Shown: positions 16,477-24,723 of the stretch, one piece after another
Position numbering within the stretch: the first letter of the stretch is position 1
Layout of the letters: each line of letters starts with the position of its first letter
Assembly: GCA_963169565.1 (NCBI GenBank)
Contig: CAUJDI010000045.1
Coordinates: forward strand, 77,277-115,492
Length of the DNA: 38,216 nucleotides
Origin: Bacillota bacterium
GTDB taxonomy: Bacteria > Bacillota > Clostridia > Christensenellales > Aristaeellaceae
Direction of reading: 5' to 3'
The notes under the pieces: model-generated
What the model was told of the DNA's origin: nothing
Seen by the model: only the letters and a program-made list of their open reading frames with translations
Databases searched by the model: none
Program-made: the position numbers and the translations under genes

Positions 16477-17238
16477 TTAATCGTTTCGCAGCAGGATATC
16501 ATAGATCATCAGGCTGGCCGCGACGGCGGCGTTGAGCGATTCGGCGCCGCCCGGGATGGGCAGTTTCAGGCGGTGATCCGCTCGCTTCAGCAGCCCCTCC
16601 TCCAGCCCCGACCCCTCGTTGCCCACCATCAGGCAGACCCTGTCCCCGAACGGCGGATGGTTGTAATACGGCGCGCCGTTCAGGTCCCCTGCAACAAGGG
16701 TATGGCCGGGCAGCCGCCCAAGCGCTTCATCAAGACTTTTGCACGGATAGACAGGCACCCGGAACACCGCGCCCATGGACGCCCTGAGCGCTTTTGGGGA
16801 AAAGGGGTCGGCGCAGCCCGGGTCGATCAGCAGCCCGGCAAAGGCCGCGGCGTCCATGGTCCGCAGGATGGCCCCCACGTTTCCCGGATCCTGCACCCGG
16901 TTGAGCGCGACCAGGCGGGGTCCGGCATGTTCAGGGATCTTGGGTTCAGGCATCCTGCAGACTGCCAGGATCCCCTGCGGCGTCCTGCTGTCGGAGAGGA
17001 AGGCGATGACCTGTCGGCTGACGGGGATCACCGACAGCCCCTCATGAGGCAGGTCCCGGTATTGATCCAGGTTCTCCTTTGAGATCAGGATGCACTCCGA
17101 AGCGCCGGCCCGGACAGCCTCCCTGGCCAGGTGCTCCCCCTCCGCCAGAAACAGTCCGTGGGCGCGCCGCCCATCCGGGGTCAGCAGCTGGCGCCATGCC
17201 TTGACGCGCGGGTTAGCAGTGCTGGTGATCTCGCTCAC
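16477..17238 (-). CDS. TrmH/SpoU-family RNA 2'-O-methyltransferase
   Basis: This 253-residue SPOUT methyltransferase has an N-terminal substrate-binding part (SEITSTANPRVKAWRQLL, typical of RlmB-like proteins) and the knotted SAM domain with RVQDPGNVGAILRTMDAAA, VGNEGSGL and IPGGAESLNAAVAASL. It probably methylates a ribose in rRNA; the target nucleotide cannot be told from sequence. The start is GTG at 17238, overlapping the stop of the upstream gene as GTGA, so translation is coupled to that unknown protein. All three family motifs are intact. Confidence 0.92.
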   Translation of the reverse strand: MSEITSTANPRVKAWRQLLTPDGRRAHGLFLAEGEHLAREAVRAGASECILISKENLDQYRDLPHEGLSVIPVSRQVIAFLSDSRTPQGILAVCRMPEPKIPEHAGPRLVALNRVQDPGNVGAILRTMDAAAFAGLLIDPGCADPFSPKALRASMGAVFRVPVYPCKSLDEALGRLPGHTLVAGDLNGAPYYNHPPFGDRVCLMVGNEGSGLEEGLLKRADHRLKLPIPGGAESLNAAVAASLMIYDILLRND

Positions 17239-18518
17239 TGCCTCATCATCCCATCCAAACCGTCTTCCTCCATGCCGCAGAAGCGCAGCCAGGGCAGCGC
17301 CCAGGCATCGACAGCGGCTTGCAGCGCCTCCTCCTGCCCGTTGTCAAGGACACCGGAGGCGAGGCAGACGAATCTGACCATGCTTTGACGGATCAACAGG
17401 GGCAGTTGGAAACCCTTCACGGACATCCCGTCCGTCAAGGCGTCCATTTGAAGCCTTGTCTGTGAAGCGATCTGCCGGGAAGCCGCTTCAAGGCGTTGAT
17501 GCAGCCGGAGGGCATCGACGGCAGCGCGCCGACTATCGGCAGGGGCTGGCCAGCCGCTTCCGCTCTGCAGATGAAACACCGGCCAGGGCCGCGTCATGTA
17601 CTCCTGCGCCTGAGGGACCCGCTCTCCCTGCGAGCACAGCAGCTGCGCTGGCGGGACTTGCTCTGCCTGTCTTCCTGTTTCAGCATCAAAAAACAGCGCT
17701 GACAGGAGATCCCCGGCCAGCCTCGCGTCCGCCAGGCAGTCCCCGCTCAGCTGAAGCTTCGGCGAGAGAAGACAAAGCAGGAGCAGATGCGCAGCCCGGT
17801 TCAGAGCAAGGTCAAAGCCGGCTTCGGTCAATGCCTGATGAACCAGGGACACAGCCGATGCAAAATCCTGCGTTGTCGGCTCCTGTCCCCGCGTTTCCTT
17901 ATCAGGTTCCGCTGCCGGCTCAACTTCATCCGCTGCTGCAGGGCGAGCCTTCGGCTGATCCTCCGTCTGCCCGGGCCAATAAAACATCCGGCTGCTTCCG
18001 TCGGGCATCTCCACGAGGAAGAGGCGGTCGCAATCCGGGGGAAGCGAGCGCGCAGGGGGGCAGCCCAGCGTCTCTGACGCGCTGAACGGCCCGTTGATCC
18101 TTCCCCCCGAACGCACAAAATACTGCTGCGTCAGAGGGGCGGCGCGGCGGTCCTCCGGGACGACCTCGTACACCAGATCCGCCGGCAAGGGCTTGACCGC
18201 GTCTGAATAGATGATGTAGCGGTTGTTCTCGCCCCTGCTGGGCGCAAAGTTTTTGTTCGGACGGATCTTGCCCATCGACCCTGACGTATCGAGTAGATCC
18301 ATCAGGCAAAGCCGTCCGATGCCGCGCATGCGTTCCTTGAAAGTGTGCTGTTCCTGCTTATCAGGAGCGATGCGGAGATACCCCTCCTGTTCCAGCTCCT
18401 CGATCTCCTCCTGTGTGACCGCTCCCTGCGCGCTCAGCAGCGGCCGCACCCGAAACAGCACGTGGCGTTCATCGTCCTCCTCCAGGAAAGACAGAATCAT
18501 CCGGCCGGTAAAATCCAT
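17235..18518 (-). CDS. Protein of unknown function coupled to an RNA methyltransferase
   Basis: I do not recognise this 427-residue protein. It has no signal peptide or membrane span. The first 70 residues are acidic (MILSFLEEDDERHVLFRV). A short segment LLDTSGSMG around residue 80 superficially resembles a von Willebrand MIDAS motif, but no such domain follows. A middle part (about 180-225) is rich in A, P and E and probably disordered. The C-terminal 200 residues look helical, with LLLLCLLSPKLQLSG and GFQLPLLIRQSMVRFVCLASG. The ATG at 18518 is chosen because a good promoter (18562-18591) would cover any longer start. Its stop overlaps the methyltransferase GTG. Confidence 0.7.
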   Translation of the reverse strand: MDFTGRMILSFLEEDDERHVLFRVRPLLSAQGAVTQEEIEELEQEGYLRIAPDKQEQHTFKERMRGIGRLCLMDLLDTSGSMGKIRPNKNFAPSRGENNRYIIYSDAVKPLPADLVYEVVPEDRRAAPLTQQYFVRSGGRINGPFSASETLGCPPARSLPPDCDRLFLVEMPDGSSRMFYWPGQTEDQPKARPAAADEVEPAAEPDKETRGQEPTTQDFASAVSLVHQALTEAGFDLALNRAAHLLLLCLLSPKLQLSGDCLADARLAGDLLSALFFDAETGRQAEQVPPAQLLCSQGERVPQAQEYMTRPWPVFHLQSGSGWPAPADSRRAAVDALRLHQRLEAASRQIASQTRLQMDALTDGMSVKGFQLPLLIRQSMVRFVCLASGVLDNGQEEALQAAVDAWALPWLRFCGMEEDGLDGMMRQ

Positions 18519-18561
18519 ATCAATCCCCCGTTCCACCGAGATTTTTGCCAACTCTTGCCCC

Positions 18562-18591
18562 ATTCTACTGTGTGCCCCCGCGCTTCGTCAA
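18562..18591 (-). promoter_or_regulatory. Promoter of the unknown-protein / trmH-like operon
   Basis: On the minus strand TTGACG (18591-18586), an 18-base spacer and TAGAAT (18567-18562) form a good promoter. It lies about 44 bases before the ATG at 18518 and excludes an upstream in-frame start at 18563. Confidence 0.65.
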
Positions 18592-18605
18592 TCAAAGCCC
18601 GATTG

Positions 18606-18635
18606 TTGACCGTGCCTGACCGCGGGTGATAAGAT
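18606..18635 (+). promoter_or_regulatory. Promoter of the beta-lactamase-fold gene
   Basis: TTGACC (18606-18611), an 18-base spacer and TAAGAT (18630-18635) with an extended TGA before the -10 box. The two divergent -35 boxes are only about 15 bases apart, so the two promoters may interfere or share control. Confidence 0.6.
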
Positions 18636-18666
18636 GCACAAGGAATTTTCATCATCAGGGCGTATC

Positions 18667-18676
18667 GGGGGGGGGG
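18667..18676 (+). repeat. Ten-G homopolymer in the ribosome binding site
   Basis: Ten consecutive G residues end three bases before the ATG of the beta-lactamase-fold gene, where the Shine-Dalgarno sequence should be. Such tracts slip during replication and can change expression; they are also prone to sequencing and assembly error. Confidence 0.85.
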
Positions 18677-18679
18677 CGA

Positions 18680-19852
18680 ATGGTCAGAAGGTTTTTGTTT
18701 TTCACAGCAATGTGCATGTTGGCACTGCTTCTGACAAGTGCCATCGCGCCCGCAGTCCGGGCAGAAATCGAGGATACGGACGCGATTGTCGACCGAATCT
18801 TCAGGAACGGCAAGGCAACAGGCGCTTCAATGGTCATCATGAAGGACGGCAAGTTCGTTTACGCGAGGGATTACGGTATGCGCAATGTCCGCGAGAAACT
18901 GCCGGTGGATGAAAGCACCTATTTTCGGATCGCCAGCGTGACAAAGATGGTCTCCTCGATCGTCCTTCTGCAGCTGGTGGAAGAAGGCCTGCTGGACTTG
19001 GACCGGGACATCAGCGAATATTACAACTATCCGATTGTAAATCCATACTTTCCAAAGGTCCCGCTCACGCTCCGCCAACTGATGAGCCATACGTCCTCCC
19101 TGAGCGAAAGCGGCGGTTTTTCGAAACTGTCAAGCACCGTGTCACAAATGCTCAACCGCGATTCCGGGCGGAAGAACAACTTTCATAAGGTCAAGCCAGG
19201 CAGCGTCTTTGAATACTCCAATTTCGGCGCAGGCTTGACGGGCAGCATCGCCGAAGCAGTAAGTGGAATGAGCTTCAACCGCCTGATCACACAACGCCTG
19301 TTTCTGAAGCTTGACATCGACGCCTCCTTTGACGCATCCGCTCTCGCCGTGCCTGATGAGATCGCCAGCATCTACTCAAACGGAAAACTCAGCCGATCCT
19401 CGCAGAAGTATCTGAATGAAACCTATGAGGAAACGGCGTCGCCGGACACCCATTATCGGACCACCGTTGGCGGATTGTTCATCCGTTCCCGGGACCTTGC
19501 CAGGCTTGCCGCGGCGCTGTGCGGAAACGGAACCGTCGACGGGATGAGGTTGCTTGACAGAAAAACCCTTGAGATAATGCGCGCACCTCAGTATACCCTT
19601 GGCAGAAGTGTGTCCGGCGAAAGTCCTTACGGCCTGTTCCTGGAGCGCAACACTCAGGCGCTGCCAGGCCATGTCATATATGGTCACCAGGGGATGAACA
19701 ACGGCGCGTCAACGAACGTGTATTTTGAGCCGGAGACCGGATTTGTATTCGTGATGACGACCAACGGCTGTTCCATGACCCGTGACCACGGCGTAGTCGT
19801 CCTGGCGCAAAATCTCCTGCGTGCGACCTATCCCCTGTTTTCAGGAGACTGA
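18680..19852 (+). CDS. Secreted serine hydrolase of the beta-lactamase / class C PBP fold
   Basis: This 390-residue protein has an N-terminal signal peptide (MVRRFLFFTAMCMLALLL, cleavage probably after PAVRA near residue 29). The catalytic motifs are present in order: SVTK (SxxK nucleophile and base) about residue 87, YSN (YxN) about residue 177, and HQG near residue 335. Family members are esterases, D-amino acid peptidases or class C penicillin-binding proteins; the substrate cannot be told. The ATG at 18680 is chosen because the signal peptide starts there and the G tract acts as ribosome binding site. It has its own promoter, divergent from the preceding operon, and lies 37 bases before the CofE-like gene. 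Confidence 0.88.
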   Translation: MVRRFLFFTAMCMLALLLTSAIAPAVRAEIEDTDAIVDRIFRNGKATGASMVIMKDGKFVYARDYGMRNVREKLPVDESTYFRIASVTKMVSSIVLLQLVEEGLLDLDRDISEYYNYPIVNPYFPKVPLTLRQLMSHTSSLSESGGFSKLSSTVSQMLNRDSGRKNNFHKVKPGSVFEYSNFGAGLTGSIAEAVSGMSFNRLITQRLFLKLDIDASFDASALAVPDEIASIYSNGKLSRSSQKYLNETYEETASPDTHYRTTVGGLFIRSRDLARLAAALCGNGTVDGMRLLDRKTLEIMRAPQYTLGRSVSGESPYGLFLERNTQALPGHVIYGHQGMNNGASTNVYFEPETGFVFVMTTNGCSMTRDHGVVVLAQNLLRATYPLFSGD

Positions 19853-19889
19853 ATCAGCAAAATCAACAGAACCGGACGGAGGAAAAACC

Positions 19890-20645
19890 ATGGGCGGAAA
19901 AGGCTTCAGGAATAAGCCGGAACAGCGCCGGGAGGAAGGTTCCCTGGTATATTTCGACCGGGGGATCATCCAGGGCGCTGACGGCGGGCGCTATGCCAGG
20001 TACGCGATCCAGACCCATTTCGTCATGCCCAACGAGAGCGCGGCGGAACTGGTGGAGCATTACGTCCGGCCGCTGTACAGGCCCGGGGACGCGCTGTCCT
20101 TTGGCGCGAAGGTCATGGGCATGTGCGCGGGCAGCGTGAGGACGCGCGGGCAGGTCAAGCCTGGTTTCTGGGCAAAACGCCTGTGGCGCTTTGCCGGAAG
20201 GAACAGCACAGGCATCGGCATGCATGAGCCCTATAAGCTCCAGCTGGTCATCGACATGGTCGGCCTGCCCCGCATGCTGCTGGCCGCCTTCCTCTCCGCC
20301 CTGACCCGGCCGTTTGGTTTAAAGGGTGTTTTCTACAAGGTCTGCGGAAAGGGGGTCGGCGGGATCGACGGTTTCTATCCTGATTCCGATTACGAGGTCT
20401 ACCATGAGATGGCGGTCATCAACCCGCCCGAGCCGGGCAAATTGTGCGACGATCTGGCGGCAAAAACAGGCATCCCTGTGGTGCTGATGGACGCCAACGA
20501 TTTCCAGCGCGACCAGCTGGGCAAGAGCAAGGGCTTCCCCCTCACGGACGCGCAGATCCAGGACGCCCTGCGCGACAATCCTTCCGGCCAGGGCAATGAG
20601 CAGACGCCTCTCATCCTCATCAGGCCGCTGAAGAAAGAAGGCTGA
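19890..20645 (+). CDS. Coenzyme F420-0:L-glutamate ligase-like protein
   Basis: This 251-residue protein matches the CofE-type ligase fold: YAIQTHFVMPNESAAELVEHY, LSFGAKVMGMCAGSV, GLKGVFYKVCGKGVGGIDGFY, VVLMDANDF and the C-terminal DNPSGQGNEQTPLILIRPL. CofE adds glutamate to F420-0, but many Clostridia carry this paralogue without other F420 genes, so its substrate is uncertain. The usual SEK in the metal-binding region appears as GAK here, a possible divergence. GGAGG lies seven bases before the ATG at 19890; an earlier in-frame ATG overlaps the previous gene. The DUF4180 gene follows after five bases. Confidence 0.75.
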   Translation: MGGKGFRNKPEQRREEGSLVYFDRGIIQGADGGRYARYAIQTHFVMPNESAAELVEHYVRPLYRPGDALSFGAKVMGMCAGSVRTRGQVKPGFWAKRLWRFAGRNSTGIGMHEPYKLQLVIDMVGLPRMLLAAFLSALTRPFGLKGVFYKVCGKGVGGIDGFYPDSDYEVYHEMAVINPPEPGKLCDDLAAKTGIPVVLMDANDFQRDQLGKSKGFPLTDAQIQDALRDNPSGQGNEQTPLILIRPLKKEG

Positions 20646-20650
20646 TCCCC

Positions 20651-21016
20651 ATGGCCGTCAGCCTAATCCAAATAAACGGCGTTTCCGTCGCGGAAGTGAC
20701 GGGAGGGGAGGGCAGCATCAACAGCATGCAGGCCATCCTTGATCTGATCGGCGACATCGCATTTAACCTCAGGTGTGACCGTGTTCTGGTGGACCGCTCG
20801 CTGATCGACGAATCCTTCTTTGACCTGAAGTCCGGCTTCGCCGGGGAACTGACACAGAAATTCTCCACATACCGCATGAAACTGGCGGTGACCGGCGATT
20901 TTTCCATGTTCGAGAACCTGGCGCTGAAGGCCTTCCTTTATGAAAGCAACCTTGGAAAAACTGTGCGCTTTTTGTCCAGCCGCGCAAAGGCGCTCGAGTG
21001 GCTCAGCCAGGCATAA
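20651..21016 (+). CDS. DUF4180 family protein
   Basis: This 121-residue protein matches the DUF4180 family. The pattern is an N-terminal strand region, then SMQAILDLIGDIAFNLRCDRVLVDR, ESFFDLKSGFAGELTQKFSTYRMKLAVTGDFS, and YESNLGKTVRFLSSRAKALEWL. The fold is likely an alpha/beta STAS-like domain, but the function is unknown. It is probably cytoplasmic. It begins five bases after the CofE-like gene with a weak AAGG ribosome binding site, so it is likely co-transcribed. A palindrome-rich spacer follows. Confidence 0.82.
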   Translation: MAVSLIQINGVSVAEVTGGEGSINSMQAILDLIGDIAFNLRCDRVLVDRSLIDESFFDLKSGFAGELTQKFSTYRMKLAVTGDFSMFENLALKAFLYESNLGKTVRFLSSRAKALEWLSQA

Positions 21017-21080
21017 GTATAAAACGGCATCAAAAAAGCGCTGTCCGGAGCTTTAAGGCATTTACCAAACTGTATTATGG

Positions 21081-21252
21081 GAGTTTAGGAGGGCACAGCC
21101 CTCTGATTGAAAACGTATCGCCCGGCTTTGCCGGGCAGACTGGGAGAATTGCGAAGCGATTCATCCCTTGCATTTTCATTGACCGGGAACGCAGCGACCG
21201 AGCGAAAATGCCCGTCCTGCCAAAACGGCAAAATGTCCTCAGACACTTTGCC
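21081..21252. repeat. Palindrome-rich convergent spacer (candidate REP/MITE-like element)
   Basis: At least five hairpins lie head to tail in 170 bases: GAGGGC/GCCCTC with a triloop (21089-21103), GCCCGGC/GCCGGGC with a TTT loop (21120-21136), GGGA..GAATTGC/GCGATTC..TCCC with a GAA loop (21142-21167), GCATTTTC/GAAAATGC (21170-21211), and the asnS terminator (21227-21252). No coding frame of note is present. The regular array resembles an interspersed palindromic element more than a simple terminator. Confidence 0.5.
21223..21252 (-). terminator. Terminator of hprK-glk-asnS
   Basis: On the minus strand, five bases after the asnS stop codon's end, an eleven-base stem GGCAAAGTGTC/GACATTTTGCC (one G-T pair) with loop TGAG is followed by GTTTT. 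The stem is strong and the T run short. Confidence 0.6.
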
Positions 21253-21256
21253 GACA

Positions 21257-22645
21257 TTAAAACTCAGCGTGTCCCGCCGTCCTGGGGAAGGACAGGACAT
21301 CCCGGATGTTGCTGATGCCCGTCAGGTACATCACAAAACGCTCAAACCCGAGGCCGAATCCGGCATGGCTGACCGTGCCGAAGCGGCGCAGGTCCAGGTA
21401 CCAGCCGTATTCCTCTTCCTTCAGCCCAAGCTCGCGGATCCTGCCCAGCAGTTTCTCATACCGCTCTTCGCGCTGGCTGCCGCCCAGCATCTCGCCCACG
21501 CCGGGAACCAGCAGGTCCACAGCGGCGACCGTCCTGCTGTCCGGGTTGGCGCGCATATAGAACGCCTTGATCTCCCTGGGGTAGTCGGTGACGAAGACCG
21601 GACGCCTGAAGTGCATCTCCGCCAGGTAGCGCTCATGCTCGGTCTGCAGGTCCATGCCCCACCTTGCGGGATATTCAAACTTCTCCCCGGATGACATCAG
21701 CTTTTCGACCGCATCGGTATAGCTGATGCGGGCGAAGTCGCTGTTTCGGACGTGATCAAGGCGTTGGATCAGCCCCTTGTCCACAAACTCATTCAGGAAC
21801 GCCAGTTCATCCGGCGCTTTTTGCATGACCGCGTCGATCACGCTGCGCACCATGTCCTCCGCCAGGTCCATGTCATCATTCAGGTCGGCAAAGGCGATCT
21901 CCGGCTCGATCATCCAGAACTCCGCCGCGTGGCGGGGGGTATTGCTGTTCTCAGCCCTGAAGGTCGGGCCAAAGGTGTACACCTTGCCAAAGGCCAGGGC
22001 GTAGGCCTCCGCCTGCAGCTGCCCGGATACCGTCAGGGAAGCCTGCTTCCCGAAAAAGTCCTCAGAGAAATCGACCCCGCCCTGCCCGTCCCGCGGCGGT
22101 TTTTCCAGGTCAAGCGTGGTCACGCGGAACATTTCCCCCGCGCCTTCCGCGTCGCTGGTGGTGATGATGGGCGTGTGCACGTAGGTGAAGCCATTCCGGG
22201 CGAAATAGTCGTGGATGGCCTGCGCCGCGATCGAGCGGATCCGAAACACCGCGGAGAAAGTGTTCGTGCGGGGGCGCAGGTGGGTGATGGTGCGCAGGTA
22301 TTCATAGCTGTGCCGCTTCTTCTGCAGGGGATAATCCGCATCGCACTGGCCCAGAAGGACGACCTCTTTGGCCTTGAGCTCAAAGGGCTGCTTCATCCCG
22401 GGAGTGCGCGCCAGGCTGCCGCTGATCCGGATGGCGGACGAAAGCGAGATCTTTGTGACCCATTCAAAGCCGGGCATGTCCGCCTCGCAGACGATCTGCA
22501 GGTTGCGGAAACAGGAGCCGTCGTTGAGCTCGATAAAGGCAAAGGCCTTGCTGTCGCGGACTGTCCTGACCCATCCGGAAACGGTCACGGCCTCACCGTC
22601 CTGCGGTGTGCGCCGATATAGTTCAACGATGCTGATGCTGCTCAA
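21257..22645 (-). CDS. asnS: Asparaginyl-tRNA synthetase
   Basis: This 462-residue class II synthetase charges tRNA-Asn. An N-terminal OB-fold ([21 protein letters not shown], residues 20-40) binds the anticodon. Class II motif 2 reads [18 protein letters not shown], and motif 3 is [15 protein letters not shown] near the end. The start is TTG at 22645 with GAGGAG seven bases upstream, overlapping the glk stop as TTGA; there is no usable ATG until well inside the OB-fold. The gene is last in the hprK-glk-asnS operon, so no T-box leader is present directly before it. Confidence 0.95.
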   Translation of the reverse strand: MSSISIVELYRRTPQDGEAVTVSGWVRTVRDSKAFAFIELNDGSCFRNLQIVCEADMPGFEWVTKISLSSAIRISGSLARTPGMKQPFELKAKEVVLLGQCDADYPLQKKRHSYEYLRTITHLRPRTNTFSAVFRIRSIAAQAIHDYFARNGFTYVHTPIITTSDAEGAGEMFRVTTLDLEKPPRDGQGGVDFSEDFFGKQASLTVSGQLQAEAYALAFGKVYTFGPTFRAENSNTPRHAAEFWMIEPEIAFADLNDDMDLAEDMVRSVIDAVMQKAPDELAFLNEFVDKGLIQRLDHVRNSDFARISYTDAVEKLMSSGEKFEYPARWGMDLQTEHERYLAEMHFRRPVFVTDYPREIKAFYMRANPDSRTVAAVDLLVPGVGEMLGGSQREERYEKLLGRIRELGLKEEEYGWYLDLRRFGTVSHAGFGLGFERFVMYLTGISNIRDVLSFPRTAGHAEF

Positions 22646-23610
22646 AGAACGTTCTCCTCTACCATCATTTTTCCAAGAAGCGCCGCGCCGATCATGCCGG
22701 CGCTGTTGCCAAGGACCGCCAGTTCCAGCCTGCTGTAGGGCATGGTCCTGAACATCAGGTAACGGGGCAGCTTTTCCCGGACCGCGTCCAGAAGGAAACT
22801 GCCCGCGTTGCTGATGCCCCCGCCAAGCACGATGACCTCGGGATCCAGGAAGGAAACGACGTTGTTGCAGGCCAGGGCCAGGTACTTCGTATAGCGGTCG
22901 AACACCTTCATCGCGGCGGGGTCGCCTTCCTTCGCGCAGTCGATCACCACACGGCCGTCGATGTTCTCAGGCCTGCCGTCTGCTCGGATCAAGACCAGGC
23001 TGTCCGGGTGCAGGCTGACGGCCTCCCGGGCCATGCGGATGAGCGCCGTGGCAGAGCAGTAGCGCTCCAGGCACCCGTCCTTGCCGCAGGTGCAGGGGAT
23101 CCCGTCCACCTCCAGCGTCAGGTGCCCCAGCTCGCTGGCGACGCCGTGCGCCCCCGTCCAGGGTTTCCCGTTGATGATGATGCCGCCGCCCACCCCGGTC
23201 CCCAGCGTGAGGAACACGCTGGATGATGCTCCCTGGCTGACCCCGGCGATGGATTCCGCCAGCCCCGCCACCGTGGCGTCATTGTCGATGAAGACCGGTT
23301 TATCGATGTGCCTGCGCAGCTCTTCCCTCAGGGGGACGTTGTGCCAGCCGAGGTTGGTGCAGAAGATCACCGTGCCATTGACGTTCTCCGCGATCCCCGG
23401 GATGCCCACGCCGATCGCGCCGACGTCATCCAGCCTAATGCCCGCCTTTTCCAGCGCTTTGAGGGAGCAGGCTGCCATATCCCGCACCACTTCCTGATAG
23501 GGGCGCTGCGCATCTGTCGGCGCGGAAGCCTGCGCGATGATCTTCTCCCTGCCGTCTGTGATGCCCGCGGCGATCTTCGTTCCGCCAAGGTCAATGCCGA
23601 TATATACCAT
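22642..23610 (-). CDS. glk: ROK-family glucokinase
   Basis: This 322-residue ROK kinase phosphorylates glucose with ATP. The ATP loop [14 protein letters not shown] is at the N-terminus, the catalytic Asp lies in [26 protein letters not shown] follows, and the zinc motif [14 protein letters not shown] is complete, unlike in the ROK regulator elsewhere in this window. The ATG at 23610 has AGGAG six bases upstream; an ATG two codons earlier touches that site. It lies 17 bases after hprK and overlaps asnS. Grouping a hexose kinase with HPr kinase suggests a link to carbon catabolite control, though this is context only. Confidence 0.92.
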   Translation of the reverse strand: MVYIGIDLGGTKIAAGITDGREKIIAQASAPTDAQRPYQEVVRDMAACSLKALEKAGIRLDDVGAIGVGIPGIAENVNGTVIFCTNLGWHNVPLREELRRHIDKPVFIDNDATVAGLAESIAGVSQGASSSVFLTLGTGVGGGIIINGKPWTGAHGVASELGHLTLEVDGIPCTCGKDGCLERYCSATALIRMAREAVSLHPDSLVLIRADGRPENIDGRVVIDCAKEGDPAAMKVFDRYTKYLALACNNVVSFLDPEVIVLGGGISNAGSFLLDAVREKLPRYLMFRTMPYSRLELAVLGNSAGMIGAALLGKMMVEENVL

Positions 23611-23627
23611 GCTCATCTCCTGACTGC

Positions 23628-24539
23628 TCAGTGCCCTGTCATGTCGCTCAGGCGCCTGTCAAGCTCCCGCGCCGCCGAGTACCCAAGCCGCCTCAAACTG
23701 AGGTTGCGGGCGGCCACCTCGATGATGATGGCAAGGTTCCGCCCGGGTTTGACCGGCAGGACAAGGCTGGGCACGTTCACGTCCATGATGCTGATATATT
23801 TTTCCTCCAGCCCGAGACGGTCATACTCCTTTTTCTCATTCCATTGCTCCAGGTGGATCTCCAGGTCAACGGACTTGCTCATCAGCACGGCGCCGATGCC
23901 GTACATCTGGCGGATGTCGATGATGCCGATGCCGCGGATCTCCATGAAGTGGCGTACCGTCTCCGGCGCCTCTCCGACCAGGCGGTTTTCATTGACGCGG
24001 CAGATGTCCACCACGTCATCGGCGACCAGCTGATGTCCGCGCTTGACCAGCTCCAGCGCGGCCTCGCTCTTCCCGACACCCGACTCCCCCGTGATCAGCA
24101 CCCCGATGCCGTACACGTCGACCAGCACGGCGTGCATCATGGTGTGCGGGGCCAGCACTCGGTTCAGGTGCATGATGGCCGATACGATGAACCCGGTGGT
24201 GGACATGTCCGATCCCAGGATGGGGAGGTCCTTTTCCTCGGCGATCCTCAGCATCTCCTCCGGCGGAACGTGCCCGCGGCAGAGGATGACACAGGGGATG
24301 TCATAGGAAAAAAACTTCCAAAGCTTGCTCTTCCGGTTTTTCGGGCTCAGGTCCATCAGATAGCCCATCTCGACGTTGCCGAACACCTGGGGGCGTTCAA
24401 AGGCAAAGTGATCGTAATAACCCACCAGCTCAAGCCCGGGCCTGTTGAGCTCCGCTGAATGGATATTCAGTTCCTTCCGGTTTGAAGGCGAAAGGATGCG
24501 CAGGTTGAGTGATCGGGTGAAGTCGCTCAGATCGACCAA
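23628..24539 (-). CDS. hprK: HPr kinase/phosphorylase
   Basis: This bifunctional enzyme phosphorylates and dephosphorylates Ser46 of HPr and drives catabolite repression. LNRPGLELVGYY is in the N-terminal domain, the Walker A loop GESGVGKS is at residues 151-158, and the family signature follows in IRGIGIIDIRQMYGIGAV. The start is taken as TTG at 24539 (303 residues). A longer ATG start at 24596 lies within a TTGAAT-N17-TATACT promoter and so cannot be used from it. From the TTG, the N-terminus and Walker position match Bacillus HprK (about 310 residues). AAAGGCGGTG lies before it, as before the divergent motor gene. Confidence 0.93.
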   Translation of the reverse strand: MVDLSDFTRSLNLRILSPSNRKELNIHSAELNRPGLELVGYYDHFAFERPQVFGNVEMGYLMDLSPKNRKSKLWKFFSYDIPCVILCRGHVPPEEMLRIAEEKDLPILGSDMSTTGFIVSAIMHLNRVLAPHTMMHAVLVDVYGIGVLITGESGVGKSEAALELVKRGHQLVADDVVDICRVNENRLVGEAPETVRHFMEIRGIGIIDIRQMYGIGAVLMSKSVDLEIHLEQWNEKKEYDRLGLEEKYISIMDVNVPSLVLPVKPGRNLAIIIEVAARNLSLRRLGYSAARELDRRLSDMTGH

Positions 24540-24584
24540 GGGACACCGCCTTTCAGCCAGCCGGCCTCGCAGGGATTCCGGTTC

Positions 24585-24613
24585 AGTATAGCCCATTCAT
24601 CAGGCCGATTCAA
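24585..24613 (-). promoter_or_regulatory. Sigma-A-type promoter of hprK-glk-asnS
   Basis: On the minus strand TTGAAT (24613-24608), a 17-base spacer and TATACT (24590-24585). The leader to the TTG start at 24539 would be about 38 bases. This promoter decides the hprK start codon. Confidence 0.75.
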
Positions 24614-24669
24614 GCAAAGCCGGCGAAAAGCCATGCCGCGCCTGTCTGTTTCAAATAGTCACGGAATTG

Positions 24670-24698
24670 TTGCATTATTGATAATAAATAGTTACAAT
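24670..24698 (+). promoter_or_regulatory. Sigma-A-type promoter of the motor operon
   Basis: TTGCAT (24670-24675), an AT-rich 17-base spacer and TACAAT (24693-24698). The -10 box covers the ATG at 24697, so translation must begin further down, at the TTG at 24724 behind AAAGGCGGTG. Confidence 0.75.
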
Positions 24699-24723
24699 GG
24701 CATTCACAAAGGCGGTGAATCAC

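Noticed and set aside
17235-18518. von Willebrand factor A domain from the DTSGSMG segment
   Set aside because: The segment resembles a MIDAS motif, but the later conserved Thr and Asp positions and the alternating strand pattern are not visible.
22560-22700. T-box leader before asnS
   Set aside because: asnS starts on the stop codon of glk, so there is no leader of its own, and no T-box sequence was seen before hprK.
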